A model generated the notes under the pieces. It was not told where the DNA came from. It searched no databases and was given only the letters and a program-made list of their open reading frames with translations. Shown piece by piece: positions 17,217-24,791 of a stretch of DNA of 64,000 bases (its first letter is position 1; every line of letters begins with the position of its first letter). Origin of the DNA: an uncultured Chloroflexota bacterium (GTDB lineage: Bacteria; Chloroflexota; Anaerolineae; Anaerolineales; Anaerolineaceae); the NCBI GenBank assembly GCA_902786265.1, contig CADACE010000003.1, forward strand, positions 1 through 64,000, given 5' to 3'. Position numbers and translations under genes: made by a program.

Positions 17217-17828
17217 ATGAAGAAATTTCTTCTGTTTCTCCTCTTTCTTATGCTGCTGCCGGCCTTTCCGGCGGCAGCCGAAACGTCCTATAAGGATTTC
17301 GTCGACTATACCTATTCCTGGCTTGGAGATGATCCGGACAGCCTCTGGCGGATGACCAGGAATGACGTGATGGACCGCCTGCAGAGGCAGAATGCCTTCA
17401 CCTGCAAGGCGCTGTACAGTTCCTCCCTCGGGAAAAGCTATTACCTGTGCAGGAGCAGCGACAGGTTTTCCGGTAAATACCGGATGCGGTTCTATTTCTC
17501 GAAAACCGGGCTTCTGGAAGCCATCGAATGCAGAGCTGAGGACGATTATATCCAGGAGCTCGCGGAATGCTATGACGGCCAGATCCCGATCGTCCAGACC
17601 ATGTGGAAGCAGGTCCGGGACAGATACGGGGAAAACGGCAGGACTTACCTGATCGATAACGATATCTTCACCGACGGGCCGGGGCAGATCTCCGCCCAGA
17701 CCGGCATCGGAGCCGGCACGCATGCGGTCTTCGGGCAGAGTGTTCCGCAGTATTCATTTGACAGGTATGCCGTGATGTACCTGTTCTGCTCAAACAGCTA
17801 CATCACATCCCATATTTCGAAACGATAG
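17217..17828 (+). CDS. Secreted protein of unknown function
   Basis: A 203-residue exported protein: MKKFLLFLLFLMLLPAFPAA is a clear signal peptide cut near AAAE. The mature protein has three to four Cys and an alpha/beta composition, with a conserved-looking SYKDFVDYTYSWLGDDPDSL start. It lies 12 bases after the Cys-rich gene, so the two form one transcript. No family recognised. Confidence 0.6.
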   Translation: MKKFLLFLLFLMLLPAFPAAAETSYKDFVDYTYSWLGDDPDSLWRMTRNDVMDRLQRQNAFTCKALYSSSLGKSYYLCRSSDRFSGKYRMRFYFSKTGLLEAIECRAEDDYIQELAECYDGQIPIVQTMWKQVRDRYGENGRTYLIDNDIFTDGPGQISAQTGIGAGTHAVFGQSVPQYSFDRYAVMYLFCSNSYITSHISKR

Positions 17829-17835
17829 GATTCCG

Positions 17836-17847
17836 GTTTTGTATATT
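17836..17847 (+). promoter_or_regulatory. TTTTG-TATATT promoter element
   Basis: CGGTTTTG followed by TATATT at 17842-17847, 34 bases before the VirB2-like start at 17881. It shares the T-tract + G + TATNNT form with other island promoters; no -35 hexamer is visible. Confidence 0.45.
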
Positions 17848-17880
17848 TACAGGGAACCATGAATAAAAGTGAGGTGAAAC

Positions 17881-18336
17881 ATGCAGAAAACAATTGTTGA
17901 GGAAAAAAGAAATCTTTACAGCCCGTATATGGGAACGGTAATTGCCGTGCTCCTTTCCCTGCTGATGCTTTTCAGCATCCGTTCCGGGACTGTTTTTGCG
18001 GCGGAAGAAATCGCCAGTGAAGAGATCGGGAAGATGTTCGGAGTCTTCAAGGGACTTTCGAACCTGTTCATTAAGTTCGCTTACGGCGCTATGGTCCTGA
18101 TCTTTGCGGTCGGCATGGTCAAATCCGGCCTGACCGCACAGGCGGCCCAGCAGTTCGGCGCCGCGGGGAAGGTTTCCGGCGAACTCATGAACGTGCTCGG
18201 AGGCGTTGTGATCTTCGTATTCGGTATTCTTTCCTACCCGATCGCGGAAAAGGTGATCAACGCCGTACTTTCAGGCGGAGGTGCATCGGGCGGTTTCACA
18301 ACGGATTCACTCCAGCTTCCCGGCATCGGCGGATGA
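17881..18336 (+). CDS. VirB2/TrbC-like T4SS pilin subunit A
   Basis: A 151-residue protein with an N-terminal export signal (residues about 18-40, ending FAA-EE) and two hydrophobic helices (residues about 62-85 and 105-130) linked by a short Gly/Ala/Gln loop (LTAQAAQQFGAAGKVSG). That hairpin topology is that of VirB2/TrbC pilins. It is followed at once by a clear paralogue and a VirB6-like gene. GTGAGGTGA is upstream of the ATG. Confidence 0.72.
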   Translation: MQKTIVEEKRNLYSPYMGTVIAVLLSLLMLFSIRSGTVFAAEEIASEEIGKMFGVFKGLSNLFIKFAYGAMVLIFAVGMVKSGLTAQAAQQFGAAGKVSGELMNVLGGVVIFVFGILSYPIAEKVINAVLSGGGASGGFTTDSLQLPGIGG

Positions 18337-18821
18337 CGGTACGGATCGGCGCTCCCGGCATGGTTTCCCGTTCATGCCGGGAGCCGGGGGCGGGAATGCG
18401 AAACAGCAGCAGGAAAAAAGAACATATTATTTTCCTTAAAGTCCAGGCTGCCGTATTTACGGCAGTCTTGACTCTATTATTCCTGGATGCGGTTCCGGCT
18501 TGCGCGGAGACGATGGGTTCATCCCATATCAGCTCTATATTTGAGATTCTGAAAGATATCACCAACCTTTACATCAAAATCGCATACGGGCTGATGATCC
18601 TTGTCTTTGCTGCCGGCACGGTAAAATCCGGTCTCGGGGCACAGGCTTCGCAGACCTTGAACCTTCCGAAAAAGGTTTCAAATGAAATTGCCAATTTCGC
18701 CCTGGGCATTGCTGTGTTTATCTTTGGAGTCCTTTCCTACCCCATTGCGGAGAAGATCATCAGCACAGTGATCGGATCGGTCGGTTCCGGTACCGTTACC
18801 GGACTACATCTGGACCTTTGA
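18333..18821 (+). CDS. VirB2/TrbC-like T4SS pilin subunit B
   Basis: Paralogue of the preceding pilin. NLYIKIAYGLMILVFAAGTV and FIFGVLSYPIAEKII match NLFIKFAYGAMVLIFAVGMV and FVFGILSYPIAEKVI of the first copy. The ATG at 18333 overlaps the preceding stop (ATGA). The ATG at 18396 (MRNSSRKKEH) would give a more normal export signal and may be the true start. It has two hydrophobic helices in the mature part. Two different pilins in tandem suggest a heteropolymer or alternative subunits. Confidence 0.7.
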   Translation: MTVRIGAPGMVSRSCREPGAGMRNSSRKKEHIIFLKVQAAVFTAVLTLLFLDAVPACAETMGSSHISSIFEILKDITNLYIKIAYGLMILVFAAGTVKSGLGAQASQTLNLPKKVSNEIANFALGIAVFIFGVLSYPIAEKIISTVIGSVGSGTVTGLHLDL

Positions 18822-18835
18822 TTCAGGAGATTATC

Positions 18836-21766
18836 ATGCGGAAAAAACTCGTTATTTTCATCGTACTGATCCTTGCGGCACTGATTCCGGAAGTATGTCT
18901 GGCTGTTTCAAATTACGACCAGGACCGGGCCGCGAGGATCCTGTCAAAGGTAAATGAAAACATCCCTGGAACTATGGCCGCTTCCGCCGAAGATGCCGCG
19001 GGAGACCAGGATCCGGGTGATAACCCGGGGGAGGAACCCGGCGTTCCCGGCGGCGGTACGCTGTATGTGGAAGTGGATATCGATTTTCCCTGGCGGAACC
19101 TCAAGAGCGCTTTGGTCCAGACCGCGAAATACCTGACAGCGCAGGCAAAGGGAGAACCGGAAGGCACAGGCGGCGGAACCGACGAGTCTTCCCGGCCCCG
19201 TGAAAGGCGGGTGGTCGTATACGGGGAGAATCCTCAGTATACCGGAGGCGTTCCGGAAGATGAAGCGGGACAGAATGATCCCGTATCACAGACTCCGGAG
19301 CAGGAAAGCGGCGGCAGCGGCACCGGCGACGGGACTGAAGAACAGGAAGCATATTCCTCAGGATCCGGCTATTCCTATGTTTCCTGGGTGGATGCCATGA
19401 TGGATACATCCAAATACTTTACCGCGCAGACTGTGTTCGGAGGAAATGCCAATGAAAATGATTTCTACCGCCTGACAGGAAGCGGCAGGGGCGGCGGATC
19501 GGAAGATCTTCCACCGTATACGGGAGGAGGCGTCCATGAATATGATCCCGGAAGCGGCTATTCGGATGATGACCTGGTCTACTATTTCAGCGATATGAGG
19601 GATATCTTCGGCGAGGATGAGTTTGATTTCACAGGCATGAGCACGGACTATATCTGGCATATGAGCCTGGAAGATATCCGGGAAGGCGTGGATCAGGGAT
19701 ATGTTGTCGAAACAGGCGACCCGAAAATGCCCTATGCCTGGCGCACGGTTGAAACCGACTGGTTCGGGAACATCAAGTATGTGGACCGGCCTGTGATCGA
19801 GCCGGCGAATGGTTCAGTTACTTCGTTTCCTTCCCGGGAGTATATGGGCTTCGGAAAGAAGAATACGGACGAAGAGATCGACGATATCATCGAAGACATT
19901 GAAAGCAGGACGGATGACGGAACAGCGGTCCGGACCATCTCCGATGAGGAACTGGCTGAAGGTCTGAGGAAAGGGACGATCAAATACGTGGGCGACAGTG
20001 ATGGCAGCTGTCTCTACATGGACACCACCAGCGGAACATGCGTCGTGGATTCAAGGGACCCCGGAACGCTGGGAATCATCAGCATTGCGAACAACGCACT
20101 GCTCGGGATCGTCGACAGGCTGTACAAGCCGACTGAAGAAACCGTGCAGGTCATGAACCGGGGATTCGATATTACACGGAAACTGGCAATTGCCCTGGTC
20201 CCGCTGGTGATTCTGCTGTCCATCGCTTCCGCCATGAGAGCCGGAGCAAGTTCCGTCACAGGTATCGCGGAGGCAAGATCCATGGCCGTCAACCTGCTTT
20301 TCTGCATCGGTCTTGCCTTTTCCAGCCGCTGGCTGCTCGGGAAGATCGCTGCCATTTCCTACAGCATCGCCACCGAGATCGGGAAAGGAGCGATCCTGTT
20401 CTCGGACAGCATGCTGACATCCCTGACCTTCGGGTCGGCAATCCTGATCATGCTGTTCACATTCGTGTTCATCTTCATCATCATTGCGCTCCTGATCGAA
20501 TTCTATCTGGCCGCGATGTCGCTTCAGGTCATGTACGCTCTGCTTGCGGCGCTGGGGCCGATCTTCATCGTCCTGTCCGCGTTCAAACCGCTCGAATGGC
20601 TGCGGGGCCAGTGGCTGAAGATGCTGCTGCAGGCTGTTGTGCTGGCACCGGCAAATGCGCTGATCATCAACCTGCTCAACCATATTTCCTGGGACGGCGG
20701 AGCTTCCGGCGTCCTCCTTGCCACAGGCATGTACATCGGCTGCGCGTCCATCATGATCGCCATCAACAGCTCGGTCGCGAAGCAGATCCTCAGCAGCGCC
20801 GCCATGGTCGCTTCGAAAACGGCGGATTTCATCAAGGGCGGTTTTACCGGAGCGGGAGGATTGAACCTGGCCGGGTTTGCCGCTTCCGGCGGGTTCGGGG
20901 CTTTGGGCACTGCGGTCTCACACGGCGGAGGCCCGGATAATCCTGCCGGCAGCGCTTCAGGACCTTCCGTGCAGACACCCTCAGGCGGAAAACCCGCATC
21001 ACCATCCACTCCTTCCGCAGGATCCGGCCCGGCTTCTTCCGGGACAGGTGTTCATCCTGTTTCACAGGGATCCGGAGGCAGCAATTCTTCTTCCCGCAGC
21101 GGCAGAAACGGGGGTCAGGAGAGCCTGTTTTCAACGCTTCTCGCGGGAACAAGGATGGGTGGCGGTGTCGCCGCAGCGAACAGGCTGAAGATGTACAACG
21201 AAAGAAAAGGGTATGTCAAATCTTCCGTTACAACTGAAACTGATGAGGAAAATGCAATGGAGAGATCTTTCTTCAGGAAGTACAACAATTCCGTAGATGT
21301 ATCGGACATCCACGCAATCGAGGAGCGGATCCGCAGACTGGATACGAACCATACGCTGACTGACAGGGAAGTCCATAATGCGGCCGATTCAGCGTCAAAG
21401 ATGCTTGCGATTTCGTACCAGGGCGCGAGGAACGCCGGCCTTGATCCGATGAACGGATTCCAGGGCGACAGCATGGAGCAGGGGGCCGTCAACATTCTTG
21501 ATTTCGGGATCGCGAGGGGAGTACAGATGCACGCCGAATACAGCGGCCACGCGCAGAAGTTCCTGGAAGGTATTCCGGAAGGCCAGAGGCCGGGAATTGA
21601 TGCTTTCCGCCGGAATGAAGGAGCCTCCTATTACGAGCAGGGCATCCTGATCGCCGGAGAATTCATGGAAAGCCATACCGGTGAGGAACGGAATTTCGGT
21701 GATGCAGCAGCCGAGGTAACGGACCGGCTGGGACAGGCCGACCTGATGAACAATATCCGCTGGTGA
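18836..21766 (+). CDS. VirB6/TrbL-like T4SS membrane protein, large form
   Basis: A 976-residue protein. It has a signal peptide (residues 1-22), a long acidic, Gly-rich extracytoplasmic region (about 23-440), five to six membrane helices (about 445-670), including the run FVFIFIIIALLIEFYLAAMS, and a Gly/Ser/Pro-rich linker (about 700-770) before a helical C-terminal domain. The membrane core has the TrbL/VirB6 pattern. AGGAG supports the start at 18836. It is translated right after the pilin pair. The large N- and C-terminal additions are typical of extended VirB6 proteins of Gram-positive T4SS. Confidence 0.72.
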   Translation: MRKKLVIFIVLILAALIPEVCLAVSNYDQDRAARILSKVNENIPGTMAASAEDAAGDQDPGDNPGEEPGVPGGGTLYVEVDIDFPWRNLKSALVQTAKYLTAQAKGEPEGTGGGTDESSRPRERRVVVYGENPQYTGGVPEDEAGQNDPVSQTPEQESGGSGTGDGTEEQEAYSSGSGYSYVSWVDAMMDTSKYFTAQTVFGGNANENDFYRLTGSGRGGGSEDLPPYTGGGVHEYDPGSGYSDDDLVYYFSDMRDIFGEDEFDFTGMSTDYIWHMSLEDIREGVDQGYVVETGDPKMPYAWRTVETDWFGNIKYVDRPVIEPANGSVTSFPSREYMGFGKKNTDEEIDDIIEDIESRTDDGTAVRTISDEELAEGLRKGTIKYVGDSDGSCLYMDTTSGTCVVDSRDPGTLGIISIANNALLGIVDRLYKPTEETVQVMNRGFDITRKLAIALVPLVILLSIASAMRAGASSVTGIAEARSMAVNLLFCIGLAFSSRWLLGKIAAISYSIATEIGKGAILFSDSMLTSLTFGSAILIMLFTFVFIFIIIALLIEFYLAAMSLQVMYALLAALGPIFIVLSAFKPLEWLRGQWLKMLLQAVVLAPANALIINLLNHISWDGGASGVLLATGMYIGCASIMIAINSSVAKQILSSAAMVASKTADFIKGGFTGAGGLNLAGFAASGGFGALGTAVSHGGGPDNPAGSASGPSVQTPSGGKPASPSTPSAGSGPASSGTGVHPVSQGSGGSNSSSRSGRNGGQESLFSTLLAGTRMGGGVAAANRLKMYNERKGYVKSSVTTETDEENAMERSFFRKYNNSVDVSDIHAIEERIRRLDTNHTLTDREVHNAADSASKMLAISYQGARNAGLDPMNGFQGDSMEQGAVNILDFGIARGVQMHAEYSGHAQKFLEGIPEGQRPGIDAFRRNEGASYYEQGILIAGEFMESHTGEERNFGDAAAEVTDRLGQADLMNNIRW

Positions 21767-21795
21767 AGCCGTACTATCCGACTTTACCGGTTAAG

Positions 21796-21837
21796 GGGCT
21801 GAATGAACAGGGTGCATCTCATTCAGCCCTTTTTTTT
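21796..21837 (+). terminator. Intrinsic terminator after the first VirB6-like gene
   Basis: GGGCTGAATGA (21796-21806) pairs with TCATTCAGCCC (21819-21829), followed by eight T. It ends the pilin/VirB6 transcript. Confidence 0.92.
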
Positions 21838-21886
21838 ACAGTGTTTGAGATTATTCTAGTTATTTTTACATATTGTCCTTTTTGAG
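21838..21886 (-). repeat. 49-bp inverted repeat, copy 1 (matches parB 3' end)
   Basis: The minus strand of this stretch equals 46921-46969 with one mismatch in 49. In the other copy the repeat covers the last codons of parB (Leu-Lys-Lys-Asp-Asn-Met-stop) and 28 bases beyond. Here it is directly behind a terminator and in front of the promoter of the next gene, with no parB sequence further on. It is either a rearrangement scar or a functional site. Confidence 0.85.
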
Positions 21887-21898
21887 AGGGAAAAAGCG

Positions 21899-21927
21899 GA
21901 TTCAAAACGGCCGGACGCCTGTAGAAT
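21899..21927 (+). promoter_or_regulatory. GATTCA-N17-TAGAAT promoter
   Basis: GATTCA (21899-21904) and TAGAAT (21922-21927) are 17 bases apart, 18 bases before the start codon at 21946. The surrounding AAGCGGnTTCAAAA and GACGCCT words are shared with the promoter at 43955-43983. Confidence 0.55.
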
Positions 21928-21945
21928 CTGAATATGGAGGCAGTC

Positions 21946-22344
21946 ATGAAAAAGGGAGGACAGAAGAATTCGATCTGGGCGGAATCCTATTCCAGGGAAA
22001 GCATGGAAAAATCAAAGGAGTTTCCGAAGAGCAGCTGGTACAGGGATGATCTGGCTCCTCTTCTCGGGACCTATATCACCCTTGAATGCAGGAACTACGA
22101 GATAGAAAGGTATTCCGCCCGGGCAAACAAGGCTGTGCTTCGGGATTCAAAGGTGAAGCATATCAACAGATCCGCGCTGAAGTCCATGAAAGTGGATGAT
22201 ATCGAGCACCTCTGGGTGCTGCTGAATCCATCTCTCATTATCGACAGGCAGAAACCGCTGAAGCTGACCGGCGTCCTCTATGAATACGCCCATAAGAATG
22301 TTCGGAATATCGGAATGAGGGTCGTCGGGATCAATCAGGGATAA
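21946..22344 (+). CDS. Unrecognised small basic protein of the T4SS island
   Basis: A 132-residue cytoplasmic protein, Lys/Arg-rich, with no membrane segment. GTYITLECRNYEIERYSARANKAVLRDSKV and RKPLKLTGVLYEYAH-like stretches suggest an OB-fold or small beta-barrel (inference from alternating hydrophobic pattern). The start at 21946 is chosen because GGAGG lies seven bases upstream, inside the alternative ATG at 21934. Monocistronic between two T4SS operons. Confidence 0.55.
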   Translation: MKKGGQKNSIWAESYSRESMEKSKEFPKSSWYRDDLAPLLGTYITLECRNYEIERYSARANKAVLRDSKVKHINRSALKSMKVDDIEHLWVLLNPSLIIDRQKPLKLTGVLYEYAHKNVRNIGMRVVGINQG

Positions 22345-22406
22345 TTGCTGCTGGTTCAGCCAAGACATTGCTTTTGACTCAGAAAACAGGGAGATATTTA
22401 TCTTAT

Positions 22407-22445
22407 AACTTAATTAATGTATATTAACTTAATGTAAGTTATAAT
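22407..22445 (+). promoter_or_regulatory. Operator/promoter of the AbiE-like pair
   Basis: AACTTA-ATG-TAAGTT (22426-22440) is a perfect inverted repeat; a further AACTTA half site begins at 22407. TATAAT at 22440-22445 overlaps the palindrome's end, 30 bases before the start at 22476. This fits self-repression by the winged-helix protein. Confidence 0.6.
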
Positions 22446-22475
22446 ATATATAATTATGCAAATAAGAGGCCGCGG

Positions 22476-23420
22476 ATGAATTACCTGAATAGAGTTCTGG
22501 GAATAAACGTTGAATACAGTGATGCGGAGATACATTATTCTCTGCCGAACTTCATTTATGAAAGATACCGTTTGCAGGAGGTATTTTTAGATGGAATCAA
22601 AGCGGTTTTTGTATCTCCGCAAGGCCCTCTTGATTCTATCAGCTCTGTAAAAAAACATATTGAAAGAATCGGCAATGCAGCCGGATTCCCCGCGGTGCTG
22701 ATTCTTAATAATGTCCAGTATCGGCAGAAAGAGGCTCTTCTCCAGAATCATATTCCTTTCGTTGTAGATGGAAAACAGATCTATCTGCCGTTCCTGGCTG
22801 TCTATCTCCAGGAACGATGTGACGGGCCGGTTCAGAAAACCGAAAAACTTCTCCCGTCAGCACAGCTGCTGCTTCTGTATTTCATATATCATGGATGCGG
22901 AGAATTAGCGACAAGTACAGCTGCGGAAGAACTCGGCTTTACCCCTACTTCAATATCCAGAGCCTCCCGGCAGCTTGATGAAACAGGATTGGTCAAAACC
23001 CGAAAGAAGGGAATCCAGAAGATTATCTCTGCTGATATCGCTCCAAAGGACCTCTTCTTTTCCGCAAAGGAATACTTCTGCGACCCTGTAAAAAGAGTTG
23101 TATATGTTGCCAGAAATTCCATCCATGAAGATCTGCTGTTCAGCAGCTATTCCGCTCTCTCCGAGTATTCCATGCTGAATCCTCCTGCTGTACCTTGTTT
23201 CGCTTCAAAAGACATAACAAAATGGACGCCGGTTTCTACACCGGAATTAATTGACGCCGGCAACCAGTTTGCTCTGGAATTATGGCGGTATGATCCAGGA
23301 AAATTGTCGGAAGGTAATTGTGTCGATCCGCTGTCTCTTGCCCTTTCCCTGCAGAATGATCAGGATGAAAGAGTTGAAATGGCGGTTGAAGAAATGCTTG
23401 AAAAAATCTGGAGAAAATAG
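22476..23420 (+). CDS. AbiEi-like winged-helix antitoxin/regulator
   Basis: A 314-residue protein with a winged helix near residues 145-190 (STAAEELGFTPTSISRASRQ then LDETGLVKTRKKG), preceded by a domain of about 130 residues and followed by a longer C-terminal domain. It is immediately upstream (2 bases) of a nucleotidyltransferase gene, the arrangement of AbiE-type toxin-antitoxin pairs, in which the first gene represses the promoter and neutralises the toxin. The wHTH here is central rather than N-terminal, so it may belong to a related family. GAGG precedes the start. Confidence 0.68.
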   Translation: MNYLNRVLGINVEYSDAEIHYSLPNFIYERYRLQEVFLDGIKAVFVSPQGPLDSISSVKKHIERIGNAAGFPAVLILNNVQYRQKEALLQNHIPFVVDGKQIYLPFLAVYLQERCDGPVQKTEKLLPSAQLLLLYFIYHGCGELATSTAAEELGFTPTSISRASRQLDETGLVKTRKKGIQKIISADIAPKDLFFSAKEYFCDPVKRVVYVARNSIHEDLLFSSYSALSEYSMLNPPAVPCFASKDITKWTPVSTPELIDAGNQFALELWRYDPGKLSEGNCVDPLSLALSLQNDQDERVEMAVEEMLEKIWRK

Positions 23421-23422
23421 CA

Positions 23423-24184
23423 ATGGTCAGAGGTTTGGAAAGCTTTACTGCGTGGTTTCAGGATTATTCAGACCAGTATGTGATTATCGGCGGAACGGCC
23501 TGTGATCTGCTGATGTCGGAAGAAGGTTTCACTTTTCGCGGCACCAAGGATATTGATCTGGTTCTCATCGTCGAAGCACTGAGCAGGGAATTCGGACAAC
23601 ATTTCTGGGATTATATTTCCGCCGGAGGATATGAAAGGAAGAACAAAAGCAGCGGCGCTCCCCAGTTCTATCGGTTCACGAACCCTCAATCGAGAGATTT
23701 CCCCTCTATGATCGAGCTGTTTTCGACTGGTTCAGATTCCATAATACTGTCTGAACATGCGGTCCTCACTCCGCTTCCGATTGACGATGAAGTGTCCAGC
23801 CTGTCAGCTATTCTGCTTGACCCGGATTATTATGAATTCCTGAAGACGGGAAGAGTAAGAATATCAAATCTGACATTGCTGGATGCGCCTCACCTGATAC
23901 CGTTCAAGGCAAAAGCATGGATGGATTTGTGCGGCAGAAAAGAAAACGGGGAGCAGATCGACAGCAAGAACATCAGGAAGCATAAAAATGATGTATTCAG
24001 GCTGACTGAATTGATTGACCGTTTTCAGGAAGAATCAATTGAGACTCCCCGTAAAATAATATCCGATATGGGAGAATTCCTTCTGAGAATGGAAAAAGAA
24101 GATGTGGATCTGAAGCAGCTCGGAATCAACAGGACAAAAGAAGAAATCCTTCGGCAGCTTGCCAGTCTGTACCGGGAAGGATAA
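23423..24184 (+). CDS. AbiEii-like nucleotidyltransferase (putative toxin)
   Basis: A 253-residue member of the DNA-polymerase-beta-like nucleotidyltransferase superfamily. GGTACDLLM at residues 20-28 is the GG motif of the fold and TKDIDLVL near 40 gives the catalytic D-x-D. KAKAWMDLCGRKENG resembles the conserved Lys-containing helix of AbiEii/AbiGii-type enzymes. It is paired with the upstream winged-helix gene. It probably transfers nucleotides to an RNA or protein and acts as a toxin in the absence of the partner. The pair has its own promoter and terminator inside the T4SS island. Confidence 0.72.
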   Translation: MVRGLESFTAWFQDYSDQYVIIGGTACDLLMSEEGFTFRGTKDIDLVLIVEALSREFGQHFWDYISAGGYERKNKSSGAPQFYRFTNPQSRDFPSMIELFSTGSDSIILSEHAVLTPLPIDDEVSSLSAILLDPDYYEFLKTGRVRISNLTLLDAPHLIPFKAKAWMDLCGRKENGEQIDSKNIRKHKNDVFRLTELIDRFQEESIETPRKIISDMGEFLLRMEKEDVDLKQLGINRTKEEILRQLASLYREG

Positions 24185-24202
24185 TGATATGAATGCCTTT
24201 AC

Positions 24203-24239
24203 AGCGTCCGGAAAAATTCCGGGCGCTTTTTTGTAAAAT
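24203..24239 (+). promoter_or_regulatory. Terminator fused to a TAAAAT promoter element
   Basis: AGCGTCCGG (24203-24211) pairs with CCGGGCGCT (24219-24227, one G-T pair), followed by a T-tract, a G and TAAAAT at 24234-24239. The hairpin ends the toxin-antitoxin transcript; the TAAAAT lies 57 bases before the VirB3-like start. Confidence 0.6.
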
Positions 24240-24296
24240 AACCGGTGACGCGGGATGCTTCTGTCCCGCTCATATTTTTACAGGAGAAGGAAAAAT

Positions 24297-24788
24297 ATGG
24301 CCGGTTATACTCCCCCGAAAATTGAAGACGCACCCAAAAGCTTTATCGGCGTCGGCACGCGCGAACTGGTTATCGCGGCAGCCGGTGTTATACTGGCGGT
24401 TCTTGTTTACCTTTCGGATATGTTCGCGCCGCTGAAAATCGGCCTTGCCATCATCTGCGCGGGAATCGGCGTAGGGATCGCCTTCGGACGGGATCCGAAG
24501 ACAGGCAGAAAGTTTGAGGAGATGATCGCCCAGATCCTGATGTTCTACGGCCGGGACAAGTTTCATCAGAAGGGGATCGATCACGTCGAAAAATATGACT
24601 ACAGCGAACGGAAACCTGAAAAGCCGAAAAAAGAACCCAAAGCCCTGTTCCATATGCGCCCCATCGACCTCACCGTCTCATACGTTCTTCAGCTCTGCTC
24701 GATCGCCTTTCTCGGCGTCCTGATCACCTATCTCTGGGGCGGAGGCCTCGAGGAGGATCTGTTCCGCTATAACGCGAACCGGGGCTGA
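24297..24788 (+). CDS. PrgI/VirB3-like T4SS membrane protein
   Basis: A 163-residue protein with a hydrophobic pair near residues 22-60 (LVIAAAGVILAVLVYL and IGLAIICAGIGVGIAF), a cytoplasmic linker containing KFEEMIAQILMFYGRDKFHQ, and a C-terminal membrane segment (about 133-150). This is the arrangement of PrgI-family VirB3 equivalents in Gram-positive conjugation systems. GGAGAAGG is ahead of the start. It is co-transcribed with the second VirB6-like gene. Confidence 0.68.
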   Translation: MAGYTPPKIEDAPKSFIGVGTRELVIAAAGVILAVLVYLSDMFAPLKIGLAIICAGIGVGIAFGRDPKTGRKFEEMIAQILMFYGRDKFHQKGIDHVEKYDYSERKPEKPKKEPKALFHMRPIDLTVSYVLQLCSIAFLGVLITYLWGGGLEEDLFRYNANRG

Positions 24789-24791
24789 CCT

